Shown here: one piece after another, positions 16,764 through 25,742 of the stretch
Layout: each line of letters opens with the position of its first letter
Position numbering within the stretch: position 1 is the stretch's first letter
Assembly (NCBI RefSeq): GCF_009649815.1
Contig: NZ_WJIC01000003.1
Location: 186,001 to 250,000 of the forward strand
Source of the DNA: Nocardia sp. SYP-A9097
GTDB lineage: Bacteria; Actinomycetota; Actinomycetes; Mycobacteriales; Mycobacteriaceae
Length of the DNA: 64,000 bases
Reading direction: 5' to 3'
The notes under the pieces: generated by a model
Database searches by the model: none
What the model was told of the DNA's origin: nothing
The model's input: the letters and a program-made list of their open reading frames with translations, nothing else
Position numbers and translations under genes: made by a program

Positions 16764-17490
16764 GGGCGAGCCTGGTTCGGGTGCGCAGCGCCGGCGCGGC
16801 GGGAGCGGCCAGCCGTTCGACCCGGGAGGCCAGTCCGACCTCTGCCGCACCGAGGGTTCCGGCCGGGCCCTCGGAAATACCGGCGAGGGTGAGTAGCGCC
16901 TGAAGTACGGTGCCGCGGCCGTGAATTCGCGCCGCGGCATCGTCGGCGATCATCTCCAGTAGCCGCGCCACCTCGGCCGCGCCGACGGTGAACAGGTCGA
17001 TCCGTGGCATGACGGTGGCCAGCCCGCGGGTCAGGGCCAGCAGTAGGTGATGCCGCCCTTCGAGGTGGGCGCGTTCGTGGCTGAGTACCGCATCGAGATG
17101 ATGGTCCGTCAGCAGGCTGAGCGCGCCACGGCTGACCACGACCGTATGTGGTTTGCCCGCAACGCAATACGCGGCGGGCTGGTCGACCTCGAGAATGACC
17201 GCGTCCAGTCCGGCATGGTGTCGTCCGGCCAGGCGGGCCATCCGAGCGTGCTCATGCGTCGTGCGCCGCGAGCGCAGCAGCGTATGCGCCAGTCGGCCGG
17301 CGACGAGTCCGGCCGCGAGCGCGGAGACCCCGGAGAGCGATAGCAGTCCGGCCTGTACCGGCATCCCGTACCGGCCGACGGCGGCATCGTGCAGATGCAG
17401 CAGGCAGCTGTCCATGAAGCGCTGCGGGACCTCATCGGCACAGGGGCGCCGACCGGACCGGCGCCGGCGACGAGCGGATCGGGTGACCAC
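16672..17490 (-). CDS. M56 (BlaR1-like) membrane metallopeptidase, N-terminally truncated
   Basis: About 272 residues. The zinc motif is HERAH in LDAVLSHERAHLEGRHHLLL, preceded by AAYCVAGKPHTVVVSRGALS, and the downstream E lies in ARLLEMIADDAAA. A membrane segment lies at residues 47-65 and another at the C-terminus (ALTAAATAAALIPLASVVAA). Intact M56 proteins of this type have one or two further N-terminal helices; here the first 25 residues are Arg-rich and unconserved, so the 5' end seems lost. Partners of this family are BlaI-type repressors, and the only one here is 13 kb away. Confidence 0.7.
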   Translation of the reverse strand: MVTRSARRRRRSGRRPCADEVPQRFMDSCLLHLHDAAVGRYGMPVQAGLLSLSGVSALAAGLVAGRLAHTLLRSRRTTHEHARMARLAGRHHAGLDAVILEVDQPAAYCVAGKPHTVVVSRGALSLLTDHHLDAVLSHERAHLEGRHHLLLALTRGLATVMPRIDLFTVGAAEVARLLEMIADDAAARIHGRGTVLQALLTLAGISEGPAGTLGAAEVGLASRVERLAAPAAPALRTRTRLALTAAATAAALIPLASVVAAAIGLVVCAPMD

Positions 17491-17568
17491 CCCTCATCGG
17501 GCCCGCTCCGCTCGTTGCCACCCCCGTACCGGGAATCGGCCACCACTGGAACGGTTTCCGGATGCGAA

Positions 17569-19911
17569 TCAGAGCGCTGCGAGAAGTTTGTCCGCGGCGG
17601 CCTCGATCCGATCCTCGTCCAGCAGAACGGTATTCGCGGCCGCGCCGAGCGGGATGAAACTGTCTTCACTGGTGACCCGGGCGATCCGCCCGTCGAATCC
17701 GGCATCGAGCAGCGCGGTGCACACCGACTCGGAAACGCCTCCGCTGCGGCGGGTTTCATCGGCGATCAGCACGCGACCGGTCGCGCGGGCATTGTTCAGC
17801 AGATCATCGATGGGCAGCGGTGCCAGCCAGCGCAGATCCAGCACCCGGGCATGCACGCCACGTTCGGCCAGTCGCCGCGCGACGCGCAGGCTCATCGGCA
17901 CCCCATTGGCGAAGCTCACGATCGTGAGATGTGTTCCGGTGCCGTGCACCCGGGCCTGGCCGATCTCGATGTGACGCACCGCGGCCGCCGGGGCCAGCCA
18001 GCCGCCGTCGCCGGTCCGGTACAGGTCACGGGTGTGATAGAGCGCGATCGGCTCCAGATAGATGCACACCCGGCCGTCCACTCGCGCCGCCGAAACGCAG
18101 GTGCGCAGCATGGCGGCCGCGTCGTCGGCGCGCGATGGCGATGCGATCACCATTCCGGGGATATCCCGCAGTGCCGCAATGGAATTGTCATTGTGGAAGT
18201 GGCCGCCGAACCCCTTCTGATAGGCGTATCCGGCGATCCGCACCACGAGCGGATTGCGATACTGCCCATTGGAGAAGAACGACAGCGTCGCCGCCTCACC
18301 CCGTAATTGGTCCTCGGCATTGTGTACGTAGGCCAGATACTGGATCTCCGGAATCGGCACGAAGCCGGCGAGGGACGCTCCCAATGCGGTACCGAGCACA
18401 CTCTGTTCGTCGAGGAGTGTGTCGAATACCCGCCGTACCCCGAACGTCTGCTGCAACCCCTTGGTGACGCCGTACACCCCACCCTTGCGCCCCACATCCT
18501 CGCCGAAGACCAGCACATCCGAGTCGCGACTCAACAACTGCCCGAGCGTGTGATTCACGGCCTGCGCCACCGTCATTGGAGCCCCGGTGTCGGGAGCGGA
18601 CGCGAGGCCGGGAATCGGTGTGGCCTGGCTATTGATACGGGTGACGTGTGCGGCGGTGTGCTCCGACGGCAGGGTAGGTGCCGCACCGGAGTTCGCGGAT
18701 TCGGACCGCGATACCGGAGCGATCGACCCCGTGGAGATCGCCGTGGCGGAGCCGGTGGTGCGCATGGCGTCGGTGCGCACCACGGTCGGTCGCGACCGCG
18801 CGAGTGGGGCCATTACCGCGGCGGCGGAGGTGAGTTTCGTTTCGCTCCGGACACTGTCGGCGGTCGCGGTGACGCGCTCGCCGATATCGCTGTAGCGCCG
18901 CAGGATTTCGCCGGGCGTGGCGAAGCCCACGGTAATGAGCAGTCGCGCGGTCCGGGTCACCGGATCGCGGCGCAGATCGGCCGCCATATCGGCGGGCCGT
19001 CGATAGGCCGACTCGACATCGGAGCCCGCATGGCCGAGCAGACGCACGGTGCGCAATCGCAGGAAGGCCGGTTTCCGTTGTGCACGAACCCAATTCGCGG
19101 CCTCCTCGGCGGTAGCGAAGGCATCGGCGAGGTCGGCTCCGTCGACGTCGAACCAGCGCAGGCCGGGGCGCGAGCTGTACGCCTGCTCGATCCAGGTGCG
19201 CGGAGTGGGCACGCTGATGCCGATGCCATTGTCCTCGCAGACGAACAGGATCGGCATGGGTACGCCCAGTTGCGCGGTGTGTACGGCGGTATTGATCGCC
19301 CCCGTCGCCGTCGAGTGATTGGCGGATGCGTCACCGAAGCTGCACACCACGACCGCATCCGCCGGCCATTCGCAGGCGACCTTCAGTTGTGCGGCGCGGT
19401 CCAGCGCGAAGGCCAGCCCCACCGCGCGCGGCAGATGCGAGGCGATGGTGGAGGTCTGTGGGATGACGTGTGCGGCCTTGCTGCCGAAAACCTTATGTCG
19501 CCCACCGGAAATCGGATCGGCGACGGCCGCCACGATTCCCAGCAGCACATCCCGAATCGGATCGAGCCCGGCCACCTGCCGCGCCCGCTGCACGAAGAAT
19601 GCCCCGGATCGATAGTGCAGCAGCGCCGGATCGGTGAGCCGCAGCGCCGCGGCCACCGCCGCATTGCCCTCATGTCCCGAGGATCCGATGCTGTAGTACC
19701 CGGCCCCGTCCCGCGTGAGCTGCCGCGCCGCGAGATCCAGGTGCCGCGAGGTGGCCTGCGCTTCGAACAGTTCGAGCCCCTGCGCCCCGGTCAGCCGACT
19801 GCCCGGCGTGAGCGGTTCCTGTTGTGGCCGAGCCGGTCCCGGTTTCGTGGCGGCGACTTCCGCCCGAAACCACCCATCGAGTTCGGCCTCCCGCTCGTTG
19901 ATGCGACCCAC
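17569..19911 (-). CDS. 2-oxoacid dehydrogenase E1, alpha and beta subunits fused
   Basis: A 780-residue thiamine-diphosphate enzyme, cytoplasmic. The alpha-like half (about 1-340) has GSSGHEGNAAVAAALRLTDP, HYRSGAFFVQRARQ and a TPP/metal motif GDASANHSTATGAIN near residue 189. A Ser/Thr/Ala-rich linker of roughly 100 residues follows. The beta-like half starts near residue 442 with VAQAVNHTLGQLLSRDSDV and has FGEDVGRKGGVYGVTKGLQ, FDTLLDEQSVLGTALGASLA and PLPIDDLLNNARATGRVLIA. Fused E1 proteins decarboxylate branched-chain or pyruvate-like 2-oxoacids and hand the acyl group to an E2 lipoyl carrier, which is not encoded nearby. Confidence 0.9.
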   Translation of the reverse strand: MGRINEREAELDGWFRAEVAATKPGPARPQQEPLTPGSRLTGAQGLELFEAQATSRHLDLAARQLTRDGAGYYSIGSSGHEGNAAVAAALRLTDPALLHYRSGAFFVQRARQVAGLDPIRDVLLGIVAAVADPISGGRHKVFGSKAAHVIPQTSTIASHLPRAVGLAFALDRAAQLKVACEWPADAVVVCSFGDASANHSTATGAINTAVHTAQLGVPMPILFVCEDNGIGISVPTPRTWIEQAYSSRPGLRWFDVDGADLADAFATAEEAANWVRAQRKPAFLRLRTVRLLGHAGSDVESAYRRPADMAADLRRDPVTRTARLLITVGFATPGEILRRYSDIGERVTATADSVRSETKLTSAAAVMAPLARSRPTVVRTDAMRTTGSATAISTGSIAPVSRSESANSGAAPTLPSEHTAAHVTRINSQATPIPGLASAPDTGAPMTVAQAVNHTLGQLLSRDSDVLVFGEDVGRKGGVYGVTKGLQQTFGVRRVFDTLLDEQSVLGTALGASLAGFVPIPEIQYLAYVHNAEDQLRGEAATLSFFSNGQYRNPLVVRIAGYAYQKGFGGHFHNDNSIAALRDIPGMVIASPSRADDAAAMLRTCVSAARVDGRVCIYLEPIALYHTRDLYRTGDGGWLAPAAAVRHIEIGQARVHGTGTHLTIVSFANGVPMSLRVARRLAERGVHARVLDLRWLAPLPIDDLLNNARATGRVLIADETRRSGGVSESVCTALLDAGFDGRIARVTSEDSFIPLGAAANTVLLDEDRIEAAADKLLAAL

Positions 19912-20050
19912 CCTCTCCCGTATGTCCCATATGTCGCGTACGCCGGGCTATCAGACTAGATCTGGAAAGCGCATGTCCGGCGCAATTCCAGTCTGCTCGG
20001 CTGGTCGCGGGACTCCGCCGATTGTGGCGCCCCGACGAACGTCGCGAAAG

Positions 20051-20605
20051 CTATTCGGGCCAGCCGTCCTGCCGCATCATGTCGATGATCAAGGCCGCGA
20101 TATTCCAGGCGTCATCGCCACCGCGATGATGGGTGCCCTCCAACGGCAGATCGGCCGCTCGCAACGCACCCGCCATACCGAAGCGATGCTGGGTGTCGCG
20201 CGCGGCCGAGAAGGCGCGCTTGGCATTGGTGTGCTTCGAACCGAATGGGTAGGGGACTTCGGTTGCGGCGCACTGACTTTCGAACTGCTTGCGGTCGTAA
20301 TCGCCCCAGCTCGCCCACGGCCGGGAATCGGCGTGGAATTCGGTGCGCAGCAGCTCGCACGCCTCGGCGAAGGAGATCTCGGTGGCCACCATCTCGGGGG
20401 TGAGGGTGGTCAGCTGGGTACAGAACTCGCTGACGGTGGAGCGTTCCGGGCGCACCAGGATGCTGTGTTTGGCGACGCGTTCGCGGGTCTGGGTATCCAG
20501 CACGCACAGCCCGATTTCAATGATCTCCATGGGCTGGCCGGGCGGATTCGGGCCCTGCCAGCAGGTGGCCTCCACATCCACCACATTCAGATATCTCGTA
20601 TGCAT
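20051..20605 (-). CDS. DEDDh-type 3'-5' exonuclease
   Basis: A 184-residue cytoplasmic nuclease. The metal-binding residues fall in the expected places: D and E in NVVDVEATCW, D in ASWGDYDRKQFESQC, and H with D in THHRGGDDAWNIA (H-x4-D). Interspersed are MEIIEIGLCVLD and LTTLTPEMVATEISFAEACE, typical of the KapD/ERI-1-like branch. The ATG at 20605 is used because the first DxE strand follows immediately; an earlier in-frame start would add 13 unconserved residues. It is divergent from the E1 gene only by spacing and has no obvious operon partner. Confidence 0.88.
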   Translation of the reverse strand: MHTRYLNVVDVEATCWQGPNPPGQPMEIIEIGLCVLDTQTRERVAKHSILVRPERSTVSEFCTQLTTLTPEMVATEISFAEACELLRTEFHADSRPWASWGDYDRKQFESQCAATEVPYPFGSKHTNAKRAFSAARDTQHRFGMAGALRAADLPLEGTHHRGGDDAWNIAALIIDMMRQDGWPE

Positions 20606-20662
20606 AGCGCCGGACGGTACCGCTCGGATACCGCCCGGCGACAATGATTTTCGATCCGCGTG

Positions 20663-21445
20663 CTACTCCGCGTGCAGCCTGAGTCCGGTGCCGTTGCCCG
20701 TATTCTGCAGGCTCAGGTTATTGGAATCGATTGTGGCGGTGGCCTTTCCGTCCAGGGCCTGCAGCACCGCCCGCTCCACGTCCATCACCTGCGGATCGCA
20801 CATCATCCTGGTGGTGGCGATATGGAAGGTGATATCGGAACCGCTGATCTCGGCGCGCCCGGTCATGGTGTTGCATCCCGCGCTGCCCGATATCGATCCG
20901 TCCGGGGCGATGGTGAGCGTCGGTCGCACCTCGTCCAGGATCTGCGACCGCTCCACCGCGTTATTGCGCACCAGTGAGTCGACAATCCATGGTGTGCCGG
21001 TCAGCGGCTTGTCCGGATGCGCGACCTTGCGATCCAGCATGGTCACCGTGCTGCCATTCCCGGTGAGGGTCAGGTCCGGCCCGGTGAGCTTCCAGGCGGG
21101 GGAGGAGCGCAACAGCCCGAGCGCCCAATCATCGGCTCCCGCAGTCTCTCCCGGGCACCCCATCAGGGTGGTCGCCATTTCGCCCACCTTCAGAATGCCG
21201 CCGTCCAGCGTGACCGGCCCGGTAGCGGTATTGCATCCCGCGCTCGCTGTCACCCGCCCATCCCGAAATTGCATTGTCAACGGCCCGCCCCCCGGAATCG
21301 CGGTCCCCTTGACCTCGGACGATACGAACGATCGCCCCATCGGCGTCGCCGTCGGCTGATCACTGGCCTGCTGCGAATTCGTGCATCCGGCCACCGCACC
21401 CACCGTCACGGCGAGCAGCACACACCACCTGCGAGTTGCTGACAT
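20663..21445 (-). CDS. META-domain lipoprotein (two META repeats)
   Basis: A 260-residue exported lipoprotein: MSATRRWCVLLAVTVGAVAG followed by the lipobox cysteine and a Ser/Gln/Thr-rich linker. Two META domains follow. The first has LTMQFRDGRVTASAGCNTAT and TTLMGCPGETAGADDW; the second has LTIAPDGSISGSAGCNTMTG and ATTRMMCDPQVMDVERAVL. META proteins resemble HslJ and are envelope-associated; the role is unknown. The start at 21445 is chosen for the signal peptide; 18 upstream codons are open but unconserved. Confidence 0.88.
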   Translation of the reverse strand: MSATRRWCVLLAVTVGAVAGCTNSQQASDQPTATPMGRSFVSSEVKGTAIPGGGPLTMQFRDGRVTASAGCNTATGPVTLDGGILKVGEMATTLMGCPGETAGADDWALGLLRSSPAWKLTGPDLTLTGNGSTVTMLDRKVAHPDKPLTGTPWIVDSLVRNNAVERSQILDEVRPTLTIAPDGSISGSAGCNTMTGRAEISGSDITFHIATTRMMCDPQVMDVERAVLQALDGKATATIDSNNLSLQNTGNGTGLRLHAE

Positions 21446-22011
21446 ATAGCCGATCGTACGGTTTCGGGTGGATCCAGAGTGTATTGCCGGGAAGAGCATC
21501 TGGTCATATCGGAGGGTCGCGACGCCTTGATCAGCGAATCCCAGCCTCGCCAGAACGAGTGAGGCGCCACATCGGCGAACGCTACTTTACGACCGACAGC
21601 CGTTATGGCGCATACGAAGTCGAGTTCGGGCGGCCTGAGCGGTCACAAACCCCGCCACGACGGCCAAATATGTTGCCTACCTGTGTTTTTTGACCGCTCA
21701 GGCCGGTTCGCCAACTGAGCCCGCACGACCAACCGCCAGACATCACGCCGGCTTGCCGATCAACGAGAAATTGGCGAGATTCACCTGTCGTGCGGCCGGG
21801 ATCTCGCCGGACCGCGCCGGATCGACCGTAAGCGGGTGCGCGACAGCAGTATTCGATATTTTCAGGCGCGAGCTCACAGTCAATCCGGCGGCCGCTACCA
21901 AGCCCGCTTGGGCGATCGTCGCCCGTGTCCCATCTGTCATATGGAATGTGTCAACGGTCACGGCGGGGTGCTGGTTCGCCGGATGCGGTACACACGGCAG
22001 GATGGAGCGAC
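21446..22011. other. Intergenic, no confident gene
   Basis: Holds a 75-bp inverted-repeat unit (21631-21705). A 72-codon minus-strand frame at 21743-21961 has a hydrophobic stretch (ATIAQAGLVAAAGL) but no recognisable family or good ribosome site. Confidence 0.4.
21631..21705. repeat. Miniature inverted-repeat unit with 15-bp perfect ends
   Basis: cggcctgagcggtca at 21631-21645 is exactly complementary to 21691-21705, with 45 bases between, including a T6 run before the right arm. It could be a MITE-like unit, a long hairpin or a terminator for the divergent META gene region. Confidence 0.5.
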
Positions 22012-22644
22012 GTGAGTGAAGTTTCGCGCCCGCGCCGCACTCAGCAGGAGCGCCGGGCCGCCACGGTGACCAAACTGGTCGACGCCACGATCGCGGCGAT
22101 CGGAGAGGTCGGCTATCAACGCTCGACCGTGCAGGAGATCTGCGGTCGGGCCGGGCTCTCGGCAGGGGCCATGTTCAGGCAGTTCGACACGCGCCTGGAT
22201 TTGATCGTGCGCACCGCAGAGGAGGGCTTCCGTCGTCAAATCGACGGATACCGGTCGACCATGGAACACCTTGGTGCACAGGACAATGCCCTCGATACCG
22301 CGCTGCGCTTCCTACGCGCTGCGCAGTCCTCCAACCTCTCGCACGCACTGCGCGAGATCTTCCTGGCCGCGCGCTCGGATACCGAACTCTGCGCGCGGAT
22401 CGAACCCATCGCGGCCGCCTACTACGGCGAAATCGTGGCAACCCTCGATCGCACCGGCCTGCTCGACGACTTCCCGCCGAACGTGCGAGAACCGATCTTC
22501 TTCATGATGCTGCACCTGTTCTCGGGTGAAGCCGTGGTGCGCGGCGTCTATCCCCGGCCCGATGTCGACGCCGCCGTTCTCACACTGGTCGAGGAGATGC
22601 TTGCCATGTACGCCGCCCGCGTCGCACCGCCGCCGGAGGACTGA
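22012..22644 (+). CDS. TetR/AcrR-family transcriptional regulator
   Basis: About 210 residues. The N-terminal helix-turn-helix is TVTKLVDATIAAIGEVGYQR, then STVQEICGRAGLSAGAMFRQ and FDTRLDLIVRTAEEGF. The C-terminal ligand domain is all-helical (ALDTALRFLRAAQSSNLSHA, FFMMLHLFSGEAVVRGVYPR). GTG at 22012 follows GGATGGAGCG. It is convergent with the NTF2-like gene, whose promoter carries a palindrome at 23211-23228 that this regulator could bind; that link is inference. Confidence 0.9.
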   Translation: MSEVSRPRRTQQERRAATVTKLVDATIAAIGEVGYQRSTVQEICGRAGLSAGAMFRQFDTRLDLIVRTAEEGFRRQIDGYRSTMEHLGAQDNALDTALRFLRAAQSSNLSHALREIFLAARSDTELCARIEPIAAAYYGEIVATLDRTGLLDDFPPNVREPIFFMMLHLFSGEAVVRGVYPRPDVDAAVLTLVEEMLAMYAARVAPPPED

Positions 22645-22672
22645 ACGACGCGGGAGTTCGGCGGCGGGATCT

Positions 22673-23164
22673 TCAGTTCTGGCCCATGATGATGTGCTTC
22701 ATCTCGACCTTCGGGGCGCAGCGCATGACACCGCCCGCCTGCAACCACTCGCCGACGACCCGTGGTGCGTCGCGGACCGGGTTGTAGGTGTCCTCCTCCG
22801 AGGAGAACAATCCATTGCCCGCGTAGACAATTCGGGTGATATTCGGGAATCCGAACTTCACGCCGGGCTCGGTGGGATGGTCCAGCACATTGCTGATGCC
22901 GATCACCACGGCATCATTGTCGTCGTCGAAGGCGATCCATTCGTGTTCGAACCGCATCTGCGGAAACGGTGCCATGACGTCGATGATCCAGCGGCGCACG
23001 GCTTCTCGGCCGTCCATGATGCCGTACGCGTGCTCGACATAGTGCACGTCCTCGGTGAACAGATCCGCGAACGGACTCCAATCGCCGGTGGCGGAACACC
23101 TGTCGACCACCTCGTTGTAATTCCTCAGGGCCTGTTGAATCTCGTCGCGGCTGAAACGCCCCAT
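22673..23164 (-). CDS. NTF2/SnoaL-like protein
   Basis: A 163-residue cytoplasmic protein of the NTF2-like cone fold: RDEIQQALRNYNEVVDRCSA, GDWSPFADLFTEDVHYVEHA, GREAVRRWIIDVM and FEHEWIAFDDDNDAVVIGIS. The fold is used by dehydratases, isomerases and ring-hydroxylating enzymes, often acting on polyketide or steroid substrates; the substrate is unknown here. A possible operator palindrome lies upstream. It faces the TetR gene tail to tail with 28 bases between them. Confidence 0.8.
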   Translation of the reverse strand: MGRFSRDEIQQALRNYNEVVDRCSATGDWSPFADLFTEDVHYVEHAYGIMDGREAVRRWIIDVMAPFPQMRFEHEWIAFDDDNDAVVIGISNVLDHPTEPGVKFGFPNITRIVYAGNGLFSSEEDTYNPVRDAPRVVGEWLQAGGVMRCAPKVEMKHIIMGQN

Positions 23165-23210
23165 CGGTGACTCCTATCCGCTTGTGGTCGAACACTTGTC
23201 GTACGCGAAA

Positions 23211-23228
23211 TTAAGCCGATCCGCTTAA
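23211..23228. promoter_or_regulatory. 18-bp near-perfect palindrome, probable TetR-type operator
   Basis: ttaagccgatccgcttaa is symmetric except at one position on each side of the centre. It lies 47 bases upstream of the NTF2-like gene start, a normal place for an operator. The regulator at 22012-22644 is the nearest candidate to bind it. Confidence 0.6.
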
Positions 23229-23229
23229 A

Positions 23230-23716
23230 GTGAGCGTAACCGTCTCGGTCATCGAGACCGGCCGTCTCGTCTTCGCCCCGAACGCGGTGTCCTTCACCGG
23301 AATCCTGGTCGTGCTAATGCGCTGGAAGCGCCCGCGCATCGACGAGGATCTCCATCGCGGCCTTACCCTCGGTGAAGGCCGCACCCTCCACCTCATTGCC
23401 GTCTCACCCCCGGACCCGACCCGCTCCTGGTGGCGCAGCTGACCCGCGCCCAGTTGGTGCGCCCGCACCCGTGCGCCGAGTGTGCACTCAGGGCGGCATA
23501 TCCCGGCTTCGGCCGCCACAGGTGCACACTCGCGGGAGTCACCCGCCGGTCGGTAGGCGAATCCCGGTCCGCTGTGCCCGATTCGGCCGATCGCCGCTCG
23601 GGTCCTGCGGCATGGATGTAATGGCGCTGGTAAACGTCGAGAAGGGGCCTGCGGCATTACATGCGTGTGCGGGGAGGGTTGACCTTGACCGTGCGTCAGG
23701 GTTGGAGGGTTCACTT
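23230..23716. other. No confident gene
   Basis: A GTG at 23230, immediately after the palindrome, opens a 70-codon frame (SVTVSVIETGRLVFAPNAVS) without a ribosome site; it might be a leaderless gene but has no recognisable family. A second short frame at 23430-23621 has a CxxC pair (PHPCAECALRAAYPGFG). Both are weak. Confidence 0.3.
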
Positions 23717-24643
23717 ATGACGAACAACAGCAATGGTTTTGCCGCGCGGATCGCTCCGGCGGTGGGTGGGTTTCGGGTGGTCCAGGGCCGCCGGGTTTTT
23801 GTGCATCGGGTGGGTAGTGGTGGGCCTGCGGTGGTGTTTTTGCCGGGGGCGAGTGCGGTGGGGTTGGACTATCTTGTTGTGCAGGAACAGGTTTCGCTGT
23901 TCACGACGGCCGTCGTGTATGACCGGGGTGGGACGGGGTACAGCGATGCGGTGGCTTTGCCGCGTAGCGCGGAAGCCGTCGCGGTGGAGCTGCGTGAGCT
24001 GCTGCGGCTCGAGAACATCGATGGCCCATATGTTCTCGCGGCACACTCGCTCGGTGGGTTGTATGCGCATCGGTTCGCGCAGTTGTTTCCGGGGGATGTG
24101 GCAGGGCTGATCTGGTTGGACGGTCTGCACCAGGACTGGGACGAATTCATGCCTGCCGCTGTGAGTTTGGCGGCGGCGGAGCAAGCAGCACCCGATGGGG
24201 AAGAGTTCGAACAGCTGAGACCGGGCCTGCGTGAGATGCACGCCGAGTTGCTGGCGGACTATCCGGAGTGGATGCGAGAGCCATTGATCGAGGCCAAGGT
24301 CAGTGATGAGTGGATTCGTTCCGGGTTCGCCGAGCGCCGCAGGCTGGCCGAAATCGCCGACGAACTGCGGGCGGGGCCGCGTATTCCGGACGTTCCGGTG
24401 GTCGCTCTCTCCGTCCTGGGTAGCGATCCGACTTCGCGGGCGCTGATGTCGCAGGAGATGCGCGATGGCCGGACGAGGATGGATGCCGCACTGGTGAGCG
24501 GGTTCTCGCGTGGCGAACAGCGCATCGTTCATGACACCCTGCACCACCGGCTCTGCTTCGACCGTCCCGACGCGGTCGTCCAGGCGATCCGTGATGTCGT
24601 TGATCGCGCTGCTCGCCCTTGGACTCGGCGCGACCGGCGATGA
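23717..24643 (+). CDS. Alpha/beta-hydrolase
   Basis: A 308-residue cytoplasmic hydrolase. The fold markers are RRVFVHRVGSGGPAVVFLPG (oxyanion loop region), VVYDRGGTGYS, the Ser nucleophile in LAAHSLGGLYAHRFA, the acid near PDVPVVALSVLGSD and the His in RIVHDTLHH. The sequence after the nucleophile (PGDVAGLIWLDGLHQDWDEF) is typical of the family. The start ATG at 23717 precedes the first strand; upstream in-frame codons are unconserved. The next gene, a MerR regulator, starts 10 bases after its stop, so the two are probably one operon. Confidence 0.88.
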   Translation: MTNNSNGFAARIAPAVGGFRVVQGRRVFVHRVGSGGPAVVFLPGASAVGLDYLVVQEQVSLFTTAVVYDRGGTGYSDAVALPRSAEAVAVELRELLRLENIDGPYVLAAHSLGGLYAHRFAQLFPGDVAGLIWLDGLHQDWDEFMPAAVSLAAAEQAAPDGEEFEQLRPGLREMHAELLADYPEWMREPLIEAKVSDEWIRSGFAERRRLAEIADELRAGPRIPDVPVVALSVLGSDPTSRALMSQEMRDGRTRMDAALVSGFSRGEQRIVHDTLHHRLCFDRPDAVVQAIRDVVDRAARPWTRRDRR

Positions 24644-24653
24644 GAGGGGAGCG

Positions 24654-25382
24654 GTGCTGACAATCGGGCAACTCGCGGCAACTGCCGGGGTGACCGTGCG
24701 CACCGTTCGCCACTATCACCACGTCGGCCTGCTGCCCGAGCCCGATCGTGATGCGTCCGGTTATCGCCGTTACAGCGCGCAGGCGGCGGTGGATCTCATC
24801 CGAATCCGGACCCTGGCCGATGCCGGTGTCCCATTGGCTCGGATCGATGCGCTGTTGCACGCACAGCCGACCGAATTCGCCTCGGCCATCACCGATCTCG
24901 ATACCGAACTCCAGCACCGGATCGATCAGATCACCGAATACCGCCGCCGCATAGCCGAATTGGCGAGCGGCGAAAGGCTGGTCCTGCCACCGGAGGTGGT
25001 CGCCATCCTGGATCGGATGCGCGGCCTCGGCATCAGCGAAGAGCGGGTACGAGCCGAACGCGATTCGTGGATTCTGATGCGGGCACTGGACCCGAACGCC
25101 GTGCCGCAGCGGGTCCGAGAGAAGAACGCCCACCTCGACGACCCCGAAACCATGCGCGTCTATCTCGCCTGCGATCAGGCGATCGACTGGGATCCGGACG
25201 ATCCACGCCTGGATCGACTCATCGAAGATCTCGACGCCTGGGAGATCGCCCACGAGCGGAGCGGTGGTCAACCGGGCTACCTGAAGCTGGTCGTATCCCG
25301 TATCTCCGAGTCCGCACCGGCCTGGCAGCGCGTGGTCGAAGCATTGAGCCGCCGCGCCGAGCTACGCCGTACCTCGGCGTAG
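24654..25382 (+). CDS. MerR-family transcriptional regulator
   Basis: A 242-residue regulator. The N-terminal winged helix is TIGQLAATAGVTVRTVRHYH and VGLLPEPDRDASGYRRYSAQ, followed by VDLIRIRTLADAGVPLARID and a dimerisation coil (AITDLDTELQHRIDQITEYR). The long C-terminal part (RVYLACDQAIDWDPDDPRLD) has no cysteine cluster, so it probably senses an organic ligand rather than a metal. GTG at 24654 with GAGGGGAG upstream is the start. The gene is in the same operon as the hydrolase and may control it. Confidence 0.92.
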   Translation: MLTIGQLAATAGVTVRTVRHYHHVGLLPEPDRDASGYRRYSAQAAVDLIRIRTLADAGVPLARIDALLHAQPTEFASAITDLDTELQHRIDQITEYRRRIAELASGERLVLPPEVVAILDRMRGLGISEERVRAERDSWILMRALDPNAVPQRVREKNAHLDDPETMRVYLACDQAIDWDPDDPRLDRLIEDLDAWEIAHERSGGQPGYLKLVVSRISESAPAWQRVVEALSRRAELRRTSA

Positions 25383-25411
25383 CGTCGAATCCTGCGCCAC
25401 AAAAGTACGCA

Positions 25412-25630
25412 TCACAGATGCGGAAGCATCTCGGGCTGCGCGAGTCGCTTGATGGTTTCCGCGGGGCTCGTATCGCTGCGACCGAAAACAGCGTCGAAGT
25501 AGGCCAGCAGGTAGGAGCGTTGAAGGTCGACCGAGCGGCCCGCATCGATCGAGCCGATCATTTCGTTCTTCACCTCTGCGCCCAGCCGAGGAAACCACCC
25601 CGGAGACCGACACGACAGCGCTTAAACTAA
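25412..25630 (-). pseudogene. C-terminal remnant of an alpha/beta-hydrolase-like protein
   Basis: A 72-codon frame with no start codon encodes LGAEVKNEMIGSIDAGRSVD, then LQRSYLLAYFDAVFGRSDTS and ends EMLPHL. The layout resembles the C-terminal tail of chlorophyllase/PAF-hydrolase-like proteins (I-D-x-x-R-x-x-x-x-x-R-x-Y-L-x-x-F-F-D). An in-frame stop lies directly upstream. It marks the left edge of the defence-like island. Confidence 0.35.
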
Positions 25631-25742
25631 CACCCGCTGGACTCATCCACCTTGAAAAATTCCGGTTCGGCATTCGCTCCAGCCGTCTGACTCGCACCGG
25701 CAAATCCCTTGCGCGACAGGCAGAGTGTTGGCGAAATTGGGG

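Noticed and set aside
18307..19959. 550-codon plus-strand frame
   Set aside because: Antisense to the fused E1 gene, with low-complexity Arg/Gly composition and no motifs.
21743..21961. 72-codon minus-strand secreted-like protein
   Set aside because: Weak signal-like stretch, no ribosome site, no family; left inside an intergenic note.
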